Of a DNA stretch of 19,807 nucleotides, positions 1 through 7,057 are shown piece after piece. The position numbers and the translations under genes are program-made. This DNA is from JABIDZ01 sp964402905 (GTDB taxonomy: Archaea > Iainarchaeota > Iainarchaeia > Iainarchaeales > JAAZKV01). Under the pieces are notes generated by a model. The model did not search any database, had not been told where the DNA came from, and worked only from the letters and a program-made list of their open reading frames with translations. The stretch is taken from positions 1 to 19,807 of the forward strand of contig CAYODU010000014.1 of the NCBI GenBank assembly GCA_964402905.1, written 5' to 3'. Numbering within the stretch: position 1 is the first letter of the stretch; every line of letters begins with the position of its first letter.

Positions 1-1096
1 ATTTCCACTGAGGATTTGATGTGTTTGTCGAATCATACGGGAACACTTGATTGTCTCTAATTTCCAATCTCTCTGTTCCAGTTCTGATTGTTGCTGTCAA
101 AGAACTATCAGACAAATTTTGTCCTGCTGCTGAAACATACACACTTTGAGTAAAGTATGATGAACCAAACTGATCTTTCAAATCATATGGTGCAGCTGCC
201 TGAATAGTTTTCAACGCAGTTGTTCCATCCCAAAGAGTCCACTTTGGCTGGAATAATGCTGTTCCTGTTCCAACTTGAACAAGGTTCACTAACTCAATTG
301 TCAGTGTCTTTCCAACATACGCTCCAACACCTGGAACACTTACTGTCTTTCCAACAGCTAATTCTGCAGGAGTAGTATCTGCGTACAGAACTAATTTTGT
401 TGATGACGCTTCATCAACAATATACTCTTTTCCTAAAAATGGTATTTTTACACTATAATCTGCGTTAGCATCCAATTGTGTAAGTGACGTAGTGTAATAT
501 GGAATTCCTGTTCCAAAATTAACCGAGTACTTAAATTTGTTTGCCTGAAGTTGTGCAACAAGTTCACCTGGTGCAACACCATCCGCAACACTCTGAAGCT
601 GAATATCAGCAAATGCTTCAACATTTTCATCAATGTTTATCTGCGATTCAACCGCTGCATTCCTAATTGTTCTTCCAGCAATATTTGCAAACGCTGTCGA
701 ATCACTGTAATCTGCCTTAATTGGATTAAATTCATTAGCTAATCCAGTTCCAAGATAAACAGTGTTTTCATCAGTGTTTCCTGATCCTGTTGTTACCATT
801 GTTCCACCAACAGTAACATCAACCGAAGCTGCTCCGCTTGATCCACCTGATGATGTAACAGCTAACTGTGCTACTCTTGCAGCAATGTTACCTGCCCAAA
901 CAACATCTGATACTTGAGCATTAGCTCCAACTACAACATCAACCACTGGAACACCAGCGTCAGATACAACCGCAGATTTCTGTAGAGTATCAAGGTTTGT
1001 GTATGTAGCTGCCGATACAACCGGCGCTAAAGCTGAACCTATTAAAGCAACTCCTAAACCAATAGCAATTGCTTTCTTTATACTTAATCCTTTCAT
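1..1096 (-). CDS. S-layer protein, N-terminal part (runs off the window)
   Basis: The reading frame is open from the ATG at 1096 to the window edge, giving 365 codons with no stop, so the C-terminus is missing. The first 29 or so residues form a signal peptide: MKGLSIKK, a hydrophobic stretch, then VVSA before ATYTNLDTL. The mature start, with VVDVVVGANAQVSDVVWAGNIAA, and the later YDLKDQFGSSYFTQSVYVS stretch resemble the N-terminal domain of methanococcal S-layer glycoproteins. The protein would be exported through Sec and form the outer protein lattice. The start is supported by a strong Shine-Dalgarno, GAGGTGA at 1103-1109, seven bases before the ATG. Composition is rich in Ala, Val, Thr and Ser with almost no Cys, as usual for S-layers. 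The family assignment is from remembered similarity, not a search. Confidence 0.85.
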   Translation of the reverse strand, partial: MKGLSIKKAIAIGLGVALIGSALAPVVSAATYTNLDTLQKSAVVSDAGVPVVDVVVGANAQVSDVVWAGNIAARVAQLAVTSSGGSSGAASVDVTVGGTMVTTGSGNTDENTVYLGTGLANEFNPIKADYSDSTAFANIAGRTIRNAAVESQINIDENVEAFADIQLQSVADGVAPGELVAQLQANKFKYSVNFGTGIPYYTTSLTQLDANADYSVKIPFLGKEYIVDEASSTKLVLYADTTPAELAVGKTVSVPGVGAYVGKTLTIELVNLVQVGTGTALFQPKWTLWDGTTALKTIQAAAPYDLKDQFGSSYFTQSVYVSAAGQNLSDSSLTATIRTGTERLEIRDNQVFPYDSTNTSNPQWK

Positions 1097-1158
1097 TTGT
1101 TTTCACCTCATTTAACAAAAAATATTTCTCACCAAACCCGAGAAAAAAACCCAGGCTC

Positions 1159-1216
1159 TTTATATGGCAAGACTTTCATAATTGTCCCCAATGCCCTTTA
1201 AATACATTACTATAAA
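1159..1216 (-). promoter_or_regulatory. Candidate TATA boxes of the S-layer gene
   Basis: On the minus strand, CATATAAA lies at 1166-1159. A start about 26 nt downstream, near 1136, would give a leader of about 40 nt containing the GAGGTGA ribosome site. A second TATA-like word, TTTATA, lies at 1216-1211. Two stacked promoters and a leader with a strong Shine-Dalgarno would suit a very abundant protein. This rests on word matching and spacing only. Confidence 0.45.
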
Positions 1217-1449
1217 CCCTCCCAAAAGCCCATTTTAACACATAAAACAAGGCAAAAATTAAAGGGATTGTAGAGAATCATTTCGTCAATTGTTGATGTG
1301 CTTTTTTTGTTCTAAAATAAATGCGTAAATTGCCAAAATGAGCACCCTTACCATAAAAAACAGCTTTTTTAAATAAAACAAAAAAAGACATAAAAAGGCT
1401 TTTTATATTTTAGTACAAATGACAATTGACTTAATTTCTTTGAGAAAAA

Positions 1450-1541
1450 AATATGCGAAAAAGAAAGAGAATAAATGACTAAAAAAATAAGTAATTCAAA
1501 CACTGCTAAAAACACACACAAATGCAACTTTTTCGCATATT
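1450..1541. repeat. 14-bp inverted repeat with 64-bp spacer
   Basis: AATATGCGAAAAAG at 1450-1463 is matched exactly by its reverse complement at 1528-1541. Pairing stops abruptly on both sides: 1449/1542 and 1464/1527 do not pair. The arms lie in non-coding DNA about 50 bp beyond the stop of the HTH gene and could form a long-loop hairpin in RNA from either strand, or be a two-site operator. No function is assigned. Confidence 0.6.
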
Positions 1542-1590
1542 GACGAATTTTTACTGTTTTTGGATTAATTATCACATGATTAGCAGTTAT

Positions 1591-2229
1591 TTATTTGTAA
1601 GCTTCATTATAGAACTTTCCTAATTCTTCTTGGTTTAAGTGTTTTGTGAAAAAAGATGTATATTTTTGGAATATATCAGCCAATTCCATTAAACCTTCTT
1701 GGAATTCAAAGCTTGAAAAATCAATTTTACTTGGTTTAAGCACTTCAATTGTTGTTGGACCATAGTAAAACAAAAATCTTATAAGAGAAGAAAAATCTCT
1801 TACACTAAGATTAATTTCTAGGAAAGAAGAACACATTTCTTCGTCTTCTTCAATTACATCAGCTTCTTGTATATCATACAAAGTAAAAGTAGTCTCTTTT
1901 TTCAGTGCGTCGCGGATTTTCTTCATAAGTTTTTTAAGAAGATTTTCTTCCACAGCCTTAAATTCAATTATTGCTCTTATTCTAAGTCTAAAAGCATCTT
2001 TTTCAGCAATTTTTTTTCTTTTCTGAACCTCTTCAACAATATCTTGCCTTAAACGATACTTTGTAGGATAACCTTCTTTGATTATCAAATTAAGTTTAAG
2101 CATGTGCTTTAATTCTTGTGTTAACTTGTCATAAGGAATGTTAAGTTGCTTATTTAGTTCTTCTTCTGTTTTAGGTTCATTTAAAAGCAAAATAGAAATT
2201 TTCTTTTGTTCATCTGAAAAACCAACCAT
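1591..2229 (-). CDS. Winged-helix protein with WYL-C-like end, putative regulator
   Basis: Length is 212 aa. ATG 2229 is chosen over an upstream TTG (2241) because GGTGAG sits five bases before it. Residues about 4-60 look like a winged helix-turn-helix: a helix ending ILLLNEPKTEEELNKQL, a recognition-like helix DKLTQELKHML, and a wing around IIKEGYPTKYRL. A charged helical linker follows (about 60-105). The C-terminal half has FYYGPTTIEVLKPSKI, reminiscent of the C-terminal extension of WYL regulators (pattern YGP..EVLEP), then a helix. It is probably a transcription factor or ligand-sensing regulator, but effector and targets cannot be named. It sits upstream of the S-layer gene on the same strand with about 500 bp between. 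The WYL-C comparison is an inference from a short motif. Confidence 0.6.
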   Translation of the reverse strand: MVGFSDEQKKISILLLNEPKTEEELNKQLNIPYDKLTQELKHMLKLNLIIKEGYPTKYRLRQDIVEEVQKRKKIAEKDAFRLRIRAIIEFKAVEENLLKKLMKKIRDALKKETTFTLYDIQEADVIEEDEEMCSSFLEINLSVRDFSSLIRFLFYYGPTTIEVLKPSKIDFSSFEFQEGLMELADIFQKYTSFFTKHLNQEELGKFYNEAYK

Positions 2230-2358
2230 TAAACTCACCAAAAAATTAAACTCTACTCAAATATTAGCTTAGCTTTGTCTTAAAAAAGTTTTACTTTGGA
2301 GAAAAAGAGTAATTTCACACTTTTTCTCGAAAAAAACATAAAAAATAAAGATAAAGTA

Positions 2359-2368
2359 TTTTAAATTA
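2359..2368 (+). promoter_or_regulatory. TATA box for the BofA-like gene
   Basis: TTTTAAATTA is centred about 26 nt before the ATG at 2387, so transcription would begin at or next to the start codon and give a leaderless mRNA. No Shine-Dalgarno precedes the ATG, which agrees. Confidence 0.5.
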
Positions 2369-2386
2369 AATAACACATATTCTTTC

Positions 2387-2704
2387 ATGTCTATTGAAAT
2401 GATTTTTCTTGGCTTTGCTGATGCAATAAATTTTTTGCAACCCGCACAAGTAACAGAACTATTACCAGTAAATGTTCCTTTGTTTGTGATAGTTGGAATT
2501 ATTTTAATTGTTGCAACAATATTCATTTTGTTTTTTTTAAAAAAATTTATTATGAATACTGTTCTTGGAGCAATAATTTGGTTTATTGCAATATATATTT
2601 TTCAGGTACAGCTCCCATACATACCAAGCCTTGTGGTGTCACTGGTAATCGGCCCCGCAGGAATAGGAACAATGCTTTTACTCCACGCATTTGGAATAAT
2701 CTAA
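2387..2704 (+). CDS. BofA-like integral membrane protein
   Basis: Length is 105 aa. Hydrophobic segments lie at about 30-52 (VPLFVIVGIILIVATIFILF), 58-75 and 80-105. The C-terminal pattern, IPSLVVSLVIGPAGIGTMLL followed by LHAFGII, matches the conserved end of the BofA family. In Bacillus, BofA restrains the intramembrane protease that processes pro-sigma-K; archaeal members have no such sigma factor and their role is unknown. A possible partner would be a site-2-type protease, but none is visible here. ATG 2387 fits a leaderless promoter; ATG 2399 is an alternative. The gene stands alone, divergent from the HTH gene. Family call is good, function unknown. Confidence 0.7.
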   Translation: MSIEMIFLGFADAINFLQPAQVTELLPVNVPLFVIVGIILIVATIFILFFLKKFIMNTVLGAIIWFIAIYIFQVQLPYIPSLVVSLVIGPAGIGTMLLLHAFGII

Positions 2705-2756
2705 GAGTTTATTAAAATTTAAATAATTGAAAAAACAAAATTAAAAAAATTATTTC

Positions 2757-2783
2757 AAAAGCAAAGTATTTATTTGCTTTTTT
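2757..2783 (+). terminator. Possible hairpin terminator after bofA-like gene
   Basis: AAAAGCAAA (2757-2765) pairs perfectly with TTTGCTTTT (2773-2781) around a 7-nt loop and is followed by more T. It lies about 50 nt past the BofA-like stop. The loop contains GTATTTA, which could equally be part of the TATA region of the next gene (ATG 2809), so the terminator reading is tentative. Confidence 0.35.
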
Positions 2784-2808
2784 GTTTATTACATATTGAT
2801 TGGTTTTT

Positions 2809-3408
2809 ATGGAAATAAATGAAAGTGAAAAACTAAGCGACTTCAAAAAAGATTTTTTTGAACACGCGCAAAAAAGTTCATTACACAAAAATATTATTGA
2901 AACCAAAGGACACATTGTTTTTGGAAGAGGAAGTGATAGACCAAAAGTTGTTTTCATCGGCGAAGCCCCAGGGCAAAGCGAAAACCAATTAGGAAAACCT
3001 TTTGTTGGAAGAAGCGGAAAATTACTTGACAAGTGGATAAATGAAATTAAACTTAGCGAAAATGATTTTGCTGTAATAAATGTTGTTCCAATAATTCCTC
3101 TTAACAAAGAAAATGGAATAAGAGCTCCCACAGAAGAAGAAATAAATTATTTTCTACCTTTAACAGAAAAATATTTACAATTACTTAATCCACAAATAAT
3201 TGTTTTACTTGGCAGAAGCGCAGCCAGTATCTTTGACAAAAATCTTAAGCTTGGCGAAACAAAACACTGGAAAAATTCAAAACTGTTTTTTATTTACCAC
3301 CCCTCATATTATCTAAGAAATGGTGGAAAGGGATTTGAAAGAGAAATAGAGAAATTAAAAATTTTTTTAGAAGAAAAAGGAAAACAAACAAATCTAGAAA
3401 ATTTTTAA
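2809..3408 (+). CDS. Family-4-type uracil-DNA glycosylase lacking Fe-S cysteines
   Basis: Length is 199 aa from ATG 2809 (an upstream in-frame TTG at 2800 is less likely). It would remove uracil, formed by cytosine deamination, from DNA to start base-excision repair. Motif A is clear at 51-70: GEAPGQSENQLGKPFVGRSG, with the family's active-site Glu52 and the uracil-contacting Phe. Other matches are INVVP near 90-94, IIVLLGRSA near 130-138, and motif B HPSYYLR at 164-170. Ordinary family-4 enzymes bind a [4Fe-4S] cluster through four cysteines. This protein contains no cysteine: the usual NVVKC position reads NVVPI and the next expected Cys position reads Phe (EINYFLP). The length is normal, so this is not a truncation. 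It is convergent with the PAC2 gene. The fold call is strong; activity on uracil is inferred. Confidence 0.85.
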   Translation: MEINESEKLSDFKKDFFEHAQKSSLHKNIIETKGHIVFGRGSDRPKVVFIGEAPGQSENQLGKPFVGRSGKLLDKWINEIKLSENDFAVINVVPIIPLNKENGIRAPTEEEINYFLPLTEKYLQLLNPQIIVLLGRSAASIFDKNLKLGETKHWKNSKLFFIYHPSYYLRNGGKGFEREIEKLKIFLEEKGKQTNLENF

Positions 3409-3492
3409 ACAAAAACAAAATAAAAAGAATCAAAACAAAAAGTTCTTTTCACATTATCTACATTAGATTTATTTTAAAACAAATAATTTATT

Positions 3493-4269
3493 CTATCTAA
3501 CATAAGGAAGCCTATCAATTGGTTTTTCTTCTTCAACAGCATCAAGCTGTTGTGTAAGCTCTTTGAACGCTTTTTCAATTTCTTTTGAATCTTTTTCAAT
3601 TGACTTCATATTTATACTAAAACCAAATTTTTTAGAAAGCAATTCAATTAATCTTTTTGCACTTCCCTGATCACCATAAACAAGTTGAGAATTTGTTTCT
3701 CCCATTAAACAGGCTCCACTAATTGCATGTAGTTTTCCAAGCCCAACAATTAAACCCGCAGCACCAGAAATAAGCCCCTCTTTTTTATCTTCTTTTGCAC
3801 CCATTTCCTTCCATTCTTTTATCACTAAATCATCAGTGCCAGCAACAATAACTCCGGGTTTAGTATTCAGTCTTTTATCACCAATGTTTATACCTGCAAG
3901 AGTAATTATTTCTGTTACCCCAATAGATTTGAAAAAATTTACAAGTGCCTCAGAGAATTCGTAATGTTCATGAGAAGAACCAACCTTAAAATCAAGTGTT
4001 GGCTGAACAGGGCCCGCTAAGAAAACAAAGTCCTTGCCTTTACGATTAACATAAAATATTTCATTTTTAATTAAGTAAATTTTAGAATTTTTTGTGTGAA
4101 CACTTGGAGGAAAAGAATCCGATAAAACTTCCGCAACTTTTAAAGGTTTTAACTCCTTTATTAAATAATCAACAGCAATTTTTCCAACAAGTCCTATACC
4201 CGGTAAACCCACTAACAAAGTAGCGTTCTTTAGATTAATTTTTTTTGTTAAAAGAATTTTTGTCGGCAT
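3493..4269 (-). CDS. PAC2 family protein (proteasome assembly chaperone-like)
   Basis: Length is 258 aa. The N-terminal LLVGLPGIGLVGKIAVDYL, the internal TLAGINIGDKR, and the GLISGAAGLIVGLGK stretch are hallmarks of the archaeal PAC2 (DUF75) family. Archaeal PbaA/PbaB relatives are linked to proteasome assembly or activation; the exact role of this paralogue is unknown. The last 50 residues form a charged helix (SIEKDSKEIEKAFKELTQQL) followed by a short tail ending LPYVR, in which Tyr is third from the end. It lies 121 nt after aIF2-alpha on the same strand, a pairing conserved in many archaea. An AGTGAT ribosome site (4275-4280) precedes ATG 4269 by five bases. Confidence 0.85.
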   Translation of the reverse strand: MPTKILLTKKINLKNATLLVGLPGIGLVGKIAVDYLIKELKPLKVAEVLSDSFPPSVHTKNSKIYLIKNEIFYVNRKGKDFVFLAGPVQPTLDFKVGSSHEHYEFSEALVNFFKSIGVTEIITLAGINIGDKRLNTKPGVIVAGTDDLVIKEWKEMGAKEDKKEGLISGAAGLIVGLGKLHAISGACLMGETNSQLVYGDQGSAKRLIELLSKKFGFSINMKSIEKDSKEIEKAFKELTQQLDAVEEEKPIDRLPYVR

Positions 4270-4292
4270 GAATAATCACTATAAGAAAAGGC

Positions 4293-4345
4293 ATTTAAAT
4301 AATACCTTTTCAAAAAAACAATCAAAACATTTTTTTATAAAATTC
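4293..4345 (-). promoter_or_regulatory. Candidate TATA boxes for the PAC2 gene
   Basis: On the minus strand TTATTTAAAT lies at 4302-4293, about 26 nt from the ATG at 4269, which would make the mRNA leaderless. A second box, TTTTATAAAA at 4345-4336, would give a leader of about 45 nt that includes the AGTGAT site. Both are compatible with the sequence. Confidence 0.4.
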
Positions 4346-4390
4346 TTTTTCAAGGAAAACTCTCTTTTAAAATAAATTATTTTTCACATT

Positions 4391-5152
4391 TTATTTTTCT
4401 TCATCCATTTTGAATGAAAAAGAAACCCCTAACTTTTTGGAATTTTTTTCTGCATTTTCATTTATTTTTTCAAGGGTTTTTTCAGCTTCCTTAAATGTCT
4501 GCGCACTACAAGTAACTTTATAACTTCCAGCACCCTGGTAAATAACATTACATCCTTTTACTGCTTCTACTTCAGAAAAAATTTTCTTGATATTTTCAAG
4601 CCCGCTTTCTTTCAATGAAGTAGCTTTAATTGTTGCACTCAAGGATTTCACAGAAACAACAATATTTTTTTCCACTAACTCGTTTACAGGTGCAACCCAG
4701 TTCTTTGGAATCAAGTTTGAAAAATCACGTCCCAAAGAAATTTTTTCAAATGCTTCGTATAATGAACCAAATTCTTCTATTAATGGTTCTGCAACTTCTT
4801 TCCACACATCATTAAATTTTTTCTTTTCTTGTTTTGCCAATAGCTCTATTAGTTTTTCTTCCCTGTTAACCTGTTTAAACTCTGTCAATTTTTGTTTTTC
4901 TCTTTGCGAACTCACGCCCGCAAAAGACAAATCAATTTGCCTTTTTTGAATATCCACATTCATTACTTTTGCAACTCTCACCTGATTCATTTTCACAATA
5001 TTCCTAATATTTTTTACCCAAGAACTTGAGACATTGCTTATGTGAACAAATCCACGCATGTTATTGTATTCAAGTAACTCAACAAAGACTCCGTAGTTAA
5101 GAATCTGATTTATTTTTACAACTACAAGCTCATCTTTTTCAGGATAATCCAT
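4391..5152 (-). CDS. eif2a: Translation initiation factor aIF2 subunit alpha
   Basis: Length is 253 aa, usual for the archaeal factor. Together with the beta and gamma subunits it delivers initiator Met-tRNA to the small ribosomal subunit. Residues 1-80 are an S1 OB fold with YPEKDELVVVKI, GVFVELLEY, GFVHISNVSSSWVKNI and IDLSFAGVS. A helical domain follows (about 90-170, with FNDVWKEVAEPLIEEFGSLY), then an alpha/beta domain that contacts gamma (171-253, with YKVTCSAQTFKEAEK). GTGAGC lies just before ATG 5152 as a weak ribosome site. It follows the GINS gene by 75 nt on the same strand. The ribosomal protein genes L44e and S27e and the small nop10 gene that often flank it in archaea are absent here. 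Confidence 0.95.
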   Translation of the reverse strand: MDYPEKDELVVVKINQILNYGVFVELLEYNNMRGFVHISNVSSSWVKNIRNIVKMNQVRVAKVMNVDIQKRQIDLSFAGVSSQREKQKLTEFKQVNREEKLIELLAKQEKKKFNDVWKEVAEPLIEEFGSLYEAFEKISLGRDFSNLIPKNWVAPVNELVEKNIVVSVKSLSATIKATSLKESGLENIKKIFSEVEAVKGCNVIYQGAGSYKVTCSAQTFKEAEKTLEKINENAEKNSKKLGVSFSFKMDEEK

Positions 5153-5227
5153 TCGTGCTCACTAAAGATTGTTTGAATAACAACGCTTAAAAAAGAAAGC
5201 TTTTAACACTGGTAAAAAAAGTTTGAG

Positions 5228-5761
5228 CTATTTTTCTTGCGCAAGTTTTCGTGATACAAAAAGTTTTGCAACTTTCTGTGGAAGCTCTACATTCTGTCCG
5301 CTTGAAAAAGGACCGTATTCCTTCATATCAGTGCCGACAAAAGTCGGAACATCTTTTAACATCTGCACAGAAACAATGTTCGATCTAGAAGTTTTTTCTC
5401 CAAAAAAAGTGCTATACATCTCTGCATGCGCATCCAAAACTTTTAACAATTTCTTAAACATTTCTTTTTCCTGAACCGCCATTTTTTCAGAATCAGTTTC
5501 TTTTGTATGAGAAGTAATAAGCGCTTTATTCAAAATCTTTTTTTCACGCATCAAAAAAATTTCTTCAATTATTCTTTTTAGATTTGCAAATTCCCTTATC
5601 TCCCCTGAAGAAAAATTTTTTAGTGATGTTACATATTTCTTTTTTTCTTCTTCAACAAAAACTTCTATTGAATCAATAAAATCCTCTTCTACTTCAACAA
5701 GCCGTGAAGTATTCTTCTCGAGGCGATGTATTCGTCTTAACTCGTCATAATCAATTTTCAT
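5228..5761 (-). CDS. GINS complex subunit, Gins51/Gins15 type
   Basis: Length is 177 aa. GINS joins MCM and GAN/Cdc45 to form the archaeal replicative helicase. The order is a long helical A domain (about 1-120, rich in Glu and Lys, with FANLKRIIEEIFLMREKKIL) followed by a small beta-rich B domain (about 128-177) with VQMLKDVPTFVGTD, EYGPFSSGQNVELP and KVAKLFVSRK. A-then-B order identifies the Gins51 (Sld5/Psf1-like) branch; Gins23 has the reverse order. A TATA-like TAATAAAAAC at 5803-5794 would give a short leader. The gene lies 93 nt after priS and 75 nt before aIF2-alpha, a known replication-translation neighbourhood in archaea. Confidence 0.85.
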   Translation of the reverse strand: MKIDYDELRRIHRLEKNTSRLVEVEEDFIDSIEVFVEEEKKKYVTSLKNFSSGEIREFANLKRIIEEIFLMREKKILNKALITSHTKETDSEKMAVQEKEMFKKLLKVLDAHAEMYSTFFGEKTSRSNIVSVQMLKDVPTFVGTDMKEYGPFSSGQNVELPQKVAKLFVSRKLAQEK

Positions 5762-5854
5762 TTAACCAAACCCTAGGAATTCAACTTGATTGTGTTTTTA
5801 TTATTATCTTAAACAAATACAAGAATTTTAAACCAAATAATTGCCCTATTAAAT

Positions 5855-7057
5855 TTATCTTAGCTCTGCTCCCTTGCCAACAAGATAAATTGCACAGTAA
5901 AGTGGTACTAACACTTCTTCTTCATTGTATGGACCAAATTCTTTTCCCTTCAAATAGAACTTTGGAGCATTTTTTACAAAAACCTTTACTTTTTCTTCAC
6001 CAAATACAACTGCATCTGTGAAAGGATCAAACTTATCAATTTCGACCAATGGAATTTCCTTTGCAATAAAACCTGTTTCACCGTGCAAAGTATTGGGAAC
6101 ACGGATAATTTTATGCAAATCAATACTTGTTTGTCTGTCAATCGGGATATTATATGTTTGGACAACAAAATCAAGAACACTTTTCCAAAACTCTTTATTT
6201 TTCCTTGGTGCAATCGGAATTAAATAGCCTTTCTCAATTCCACTAATAATCTCTTTTTTCGCTTTAAGCAAATCTGATACTTTTTTCTTTGGAGTATTTG
6301 TTATTAAAGAAATTTCTTTTGCATCTTTTTCAAAAAACTCTTTTATTCCTTTGTTAATACGTTTTATCCAAGCACCTTTTCCGCTTGCACAAATAAGCTT
6401 TTTTTCTATCTCGTAACCTAAATTGTCATAGTAAATTCCCTGCCCAGTAAGATAATCCACAATTTCTATTCTTGATTTCCTATTAAGGTTTTGCAAAGTA
6501 GGATCTCTCAGGTGAACATGATAACCTGCTTTTCCGGAAAAGTTCACAGAAATATTTTTTCTTGAAAAAAGAAAATCATTTTCAAGTAAATCAATTAAAC
6601 GAAAAACCTGTTTTTTTGCTTCAATCAAACTTTTTTCAAGAAACCATTGCTTTGTTCCACCATCACTCTTTATTTCATGAACAAGACTCTCTTCCCCAAA
6701 CTTTTTTACACATAACCACGCATTATTTTCTCTTCGACACGAAGTTTTTATTTCATCAGCATCAAACTCATAAATTAAATCTGATTTTATGAATTTCTTT
6801 TCAATCATTGGAGTGTTTGCTGGAAAAGAATAGTAAGAGTTTGAATAAGAAAAAAACAACGGAGTTTTTTCTCTTAAAAAAGAATTCATCTCATCCGCAT
6901 TCTTAAAAGAAATATTCCTATTAGCAATTTTTCTTTTGAAAACACCAAAACCAAATTCACGGTTTTCAACACTTGGTACAGAATCAACAAAATTTTTTGA
7001 GTAGTACTCTGCGAAATGCTTTTTCATGAACAATGATTCCTTTGATTCATCAAACAT
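5855..7057 (-). CDS. priS: DNA primase small (catalytic) subunit PriS
   Basis: Length is 400 aa. It synthesises primers for DNA replication with PriL. The start is ATG 7057, overlapping the priL stop by 8 nt; the frame stays open upstream for 43 more codons, but these lie inside priL and lack primase similarity. Family motifs: NREFGFGVF (32-40), the metal-binding strand DLIYEFDADE (93-102), SGKAGYHVHLRD (174-185), and IDLHKIIRVPNTLHGETGF (312-330) with the third acidic residue Asp313. Two oddities: the usual FDxD reads YEFD, so Glu97 replaces the first catalytic Asp; and the zinc knuckle keeps only Cys107 and Cys116, while the later W-x-C-x-x-C region reads WFLEKS (138-143). Length and other motifs are normal. 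Confidence 0.92.
   Translation of the reverse strand: MFDESKESLFMKKHFAEYYSKNFVDSVPSVENREFGFGVFKRKIANRNISFKNADEMNSFLREKTPLFFSYSNSYYSFPANTPMIEKKFIKSDLIYEFDADEIKTSCRRENNAWLCVKKFGEESLVHEIKSDGGTKQWFLEKSLIEAKKQVFRLIDLLENDFLFSRKNISVNFSGKAGYHVHLRDPTLQNLNRKSRIEIVDYLTGQGIYYDNLGYEIEKKLICASGKGAWIKRINKGIKEFFEKDAKEISLITNTPKKKVSDLLKAKKEIISGIEKGYLIPIAPRKNKEFWKSVLDFVVQTYNIPIDRQTSIDLHKIIRVPNTLHGETGFIAKEIPLVEIDKFDPFTDAVVFGEEKVKVFVKNAPKFYLKGKEFGPYNEEEVLVPLYCAIYLVGKGAELR

Larger units (their letters stand above)
1097..1590. other. Gene-free region between S-layer gene and HTH gene
   Basis: This stretch of almost 500 bases holds no convincing gene. It contains the leader and promoter of the S-layer gene (about 1097-1220), several T- and A-runs, and a perfect 14-bp inverted repeat at 1450-1463 and 1528-1541. 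A 68-codon GTG-started frame at 1369-1575 (-) covers part of it but has no convincing ribosome site or family. No tRNA-like fold or box C/D guide RNA signature was seen. Confidence 0.6.

Noticed and set aside
448..742. Short frames on both strands near the window start
   Set aside because: They are shadows of the S-layer gene, which is open across the whole region and was cut only by the window edge.
1369..1575. 68-codon minus-strand frame with a hydrophobic segment in the S-layer/HTH gap
   Set aside because: Starts at GTG, has no clear Shine-Dalgarno or TATA at useful spacing, composition follows the surrounding AT-rich DNA, and the frame spans the inverted repeat. Not supported as a gene.
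3423..3449. 7-bp hairpin AAAAGAA/TTCTTTT between the convergent UDG and PAC2 genes
   Set aside because: Weak A/T stem with a 13-nt loop and no T-run after it; not convincing as a terminator.
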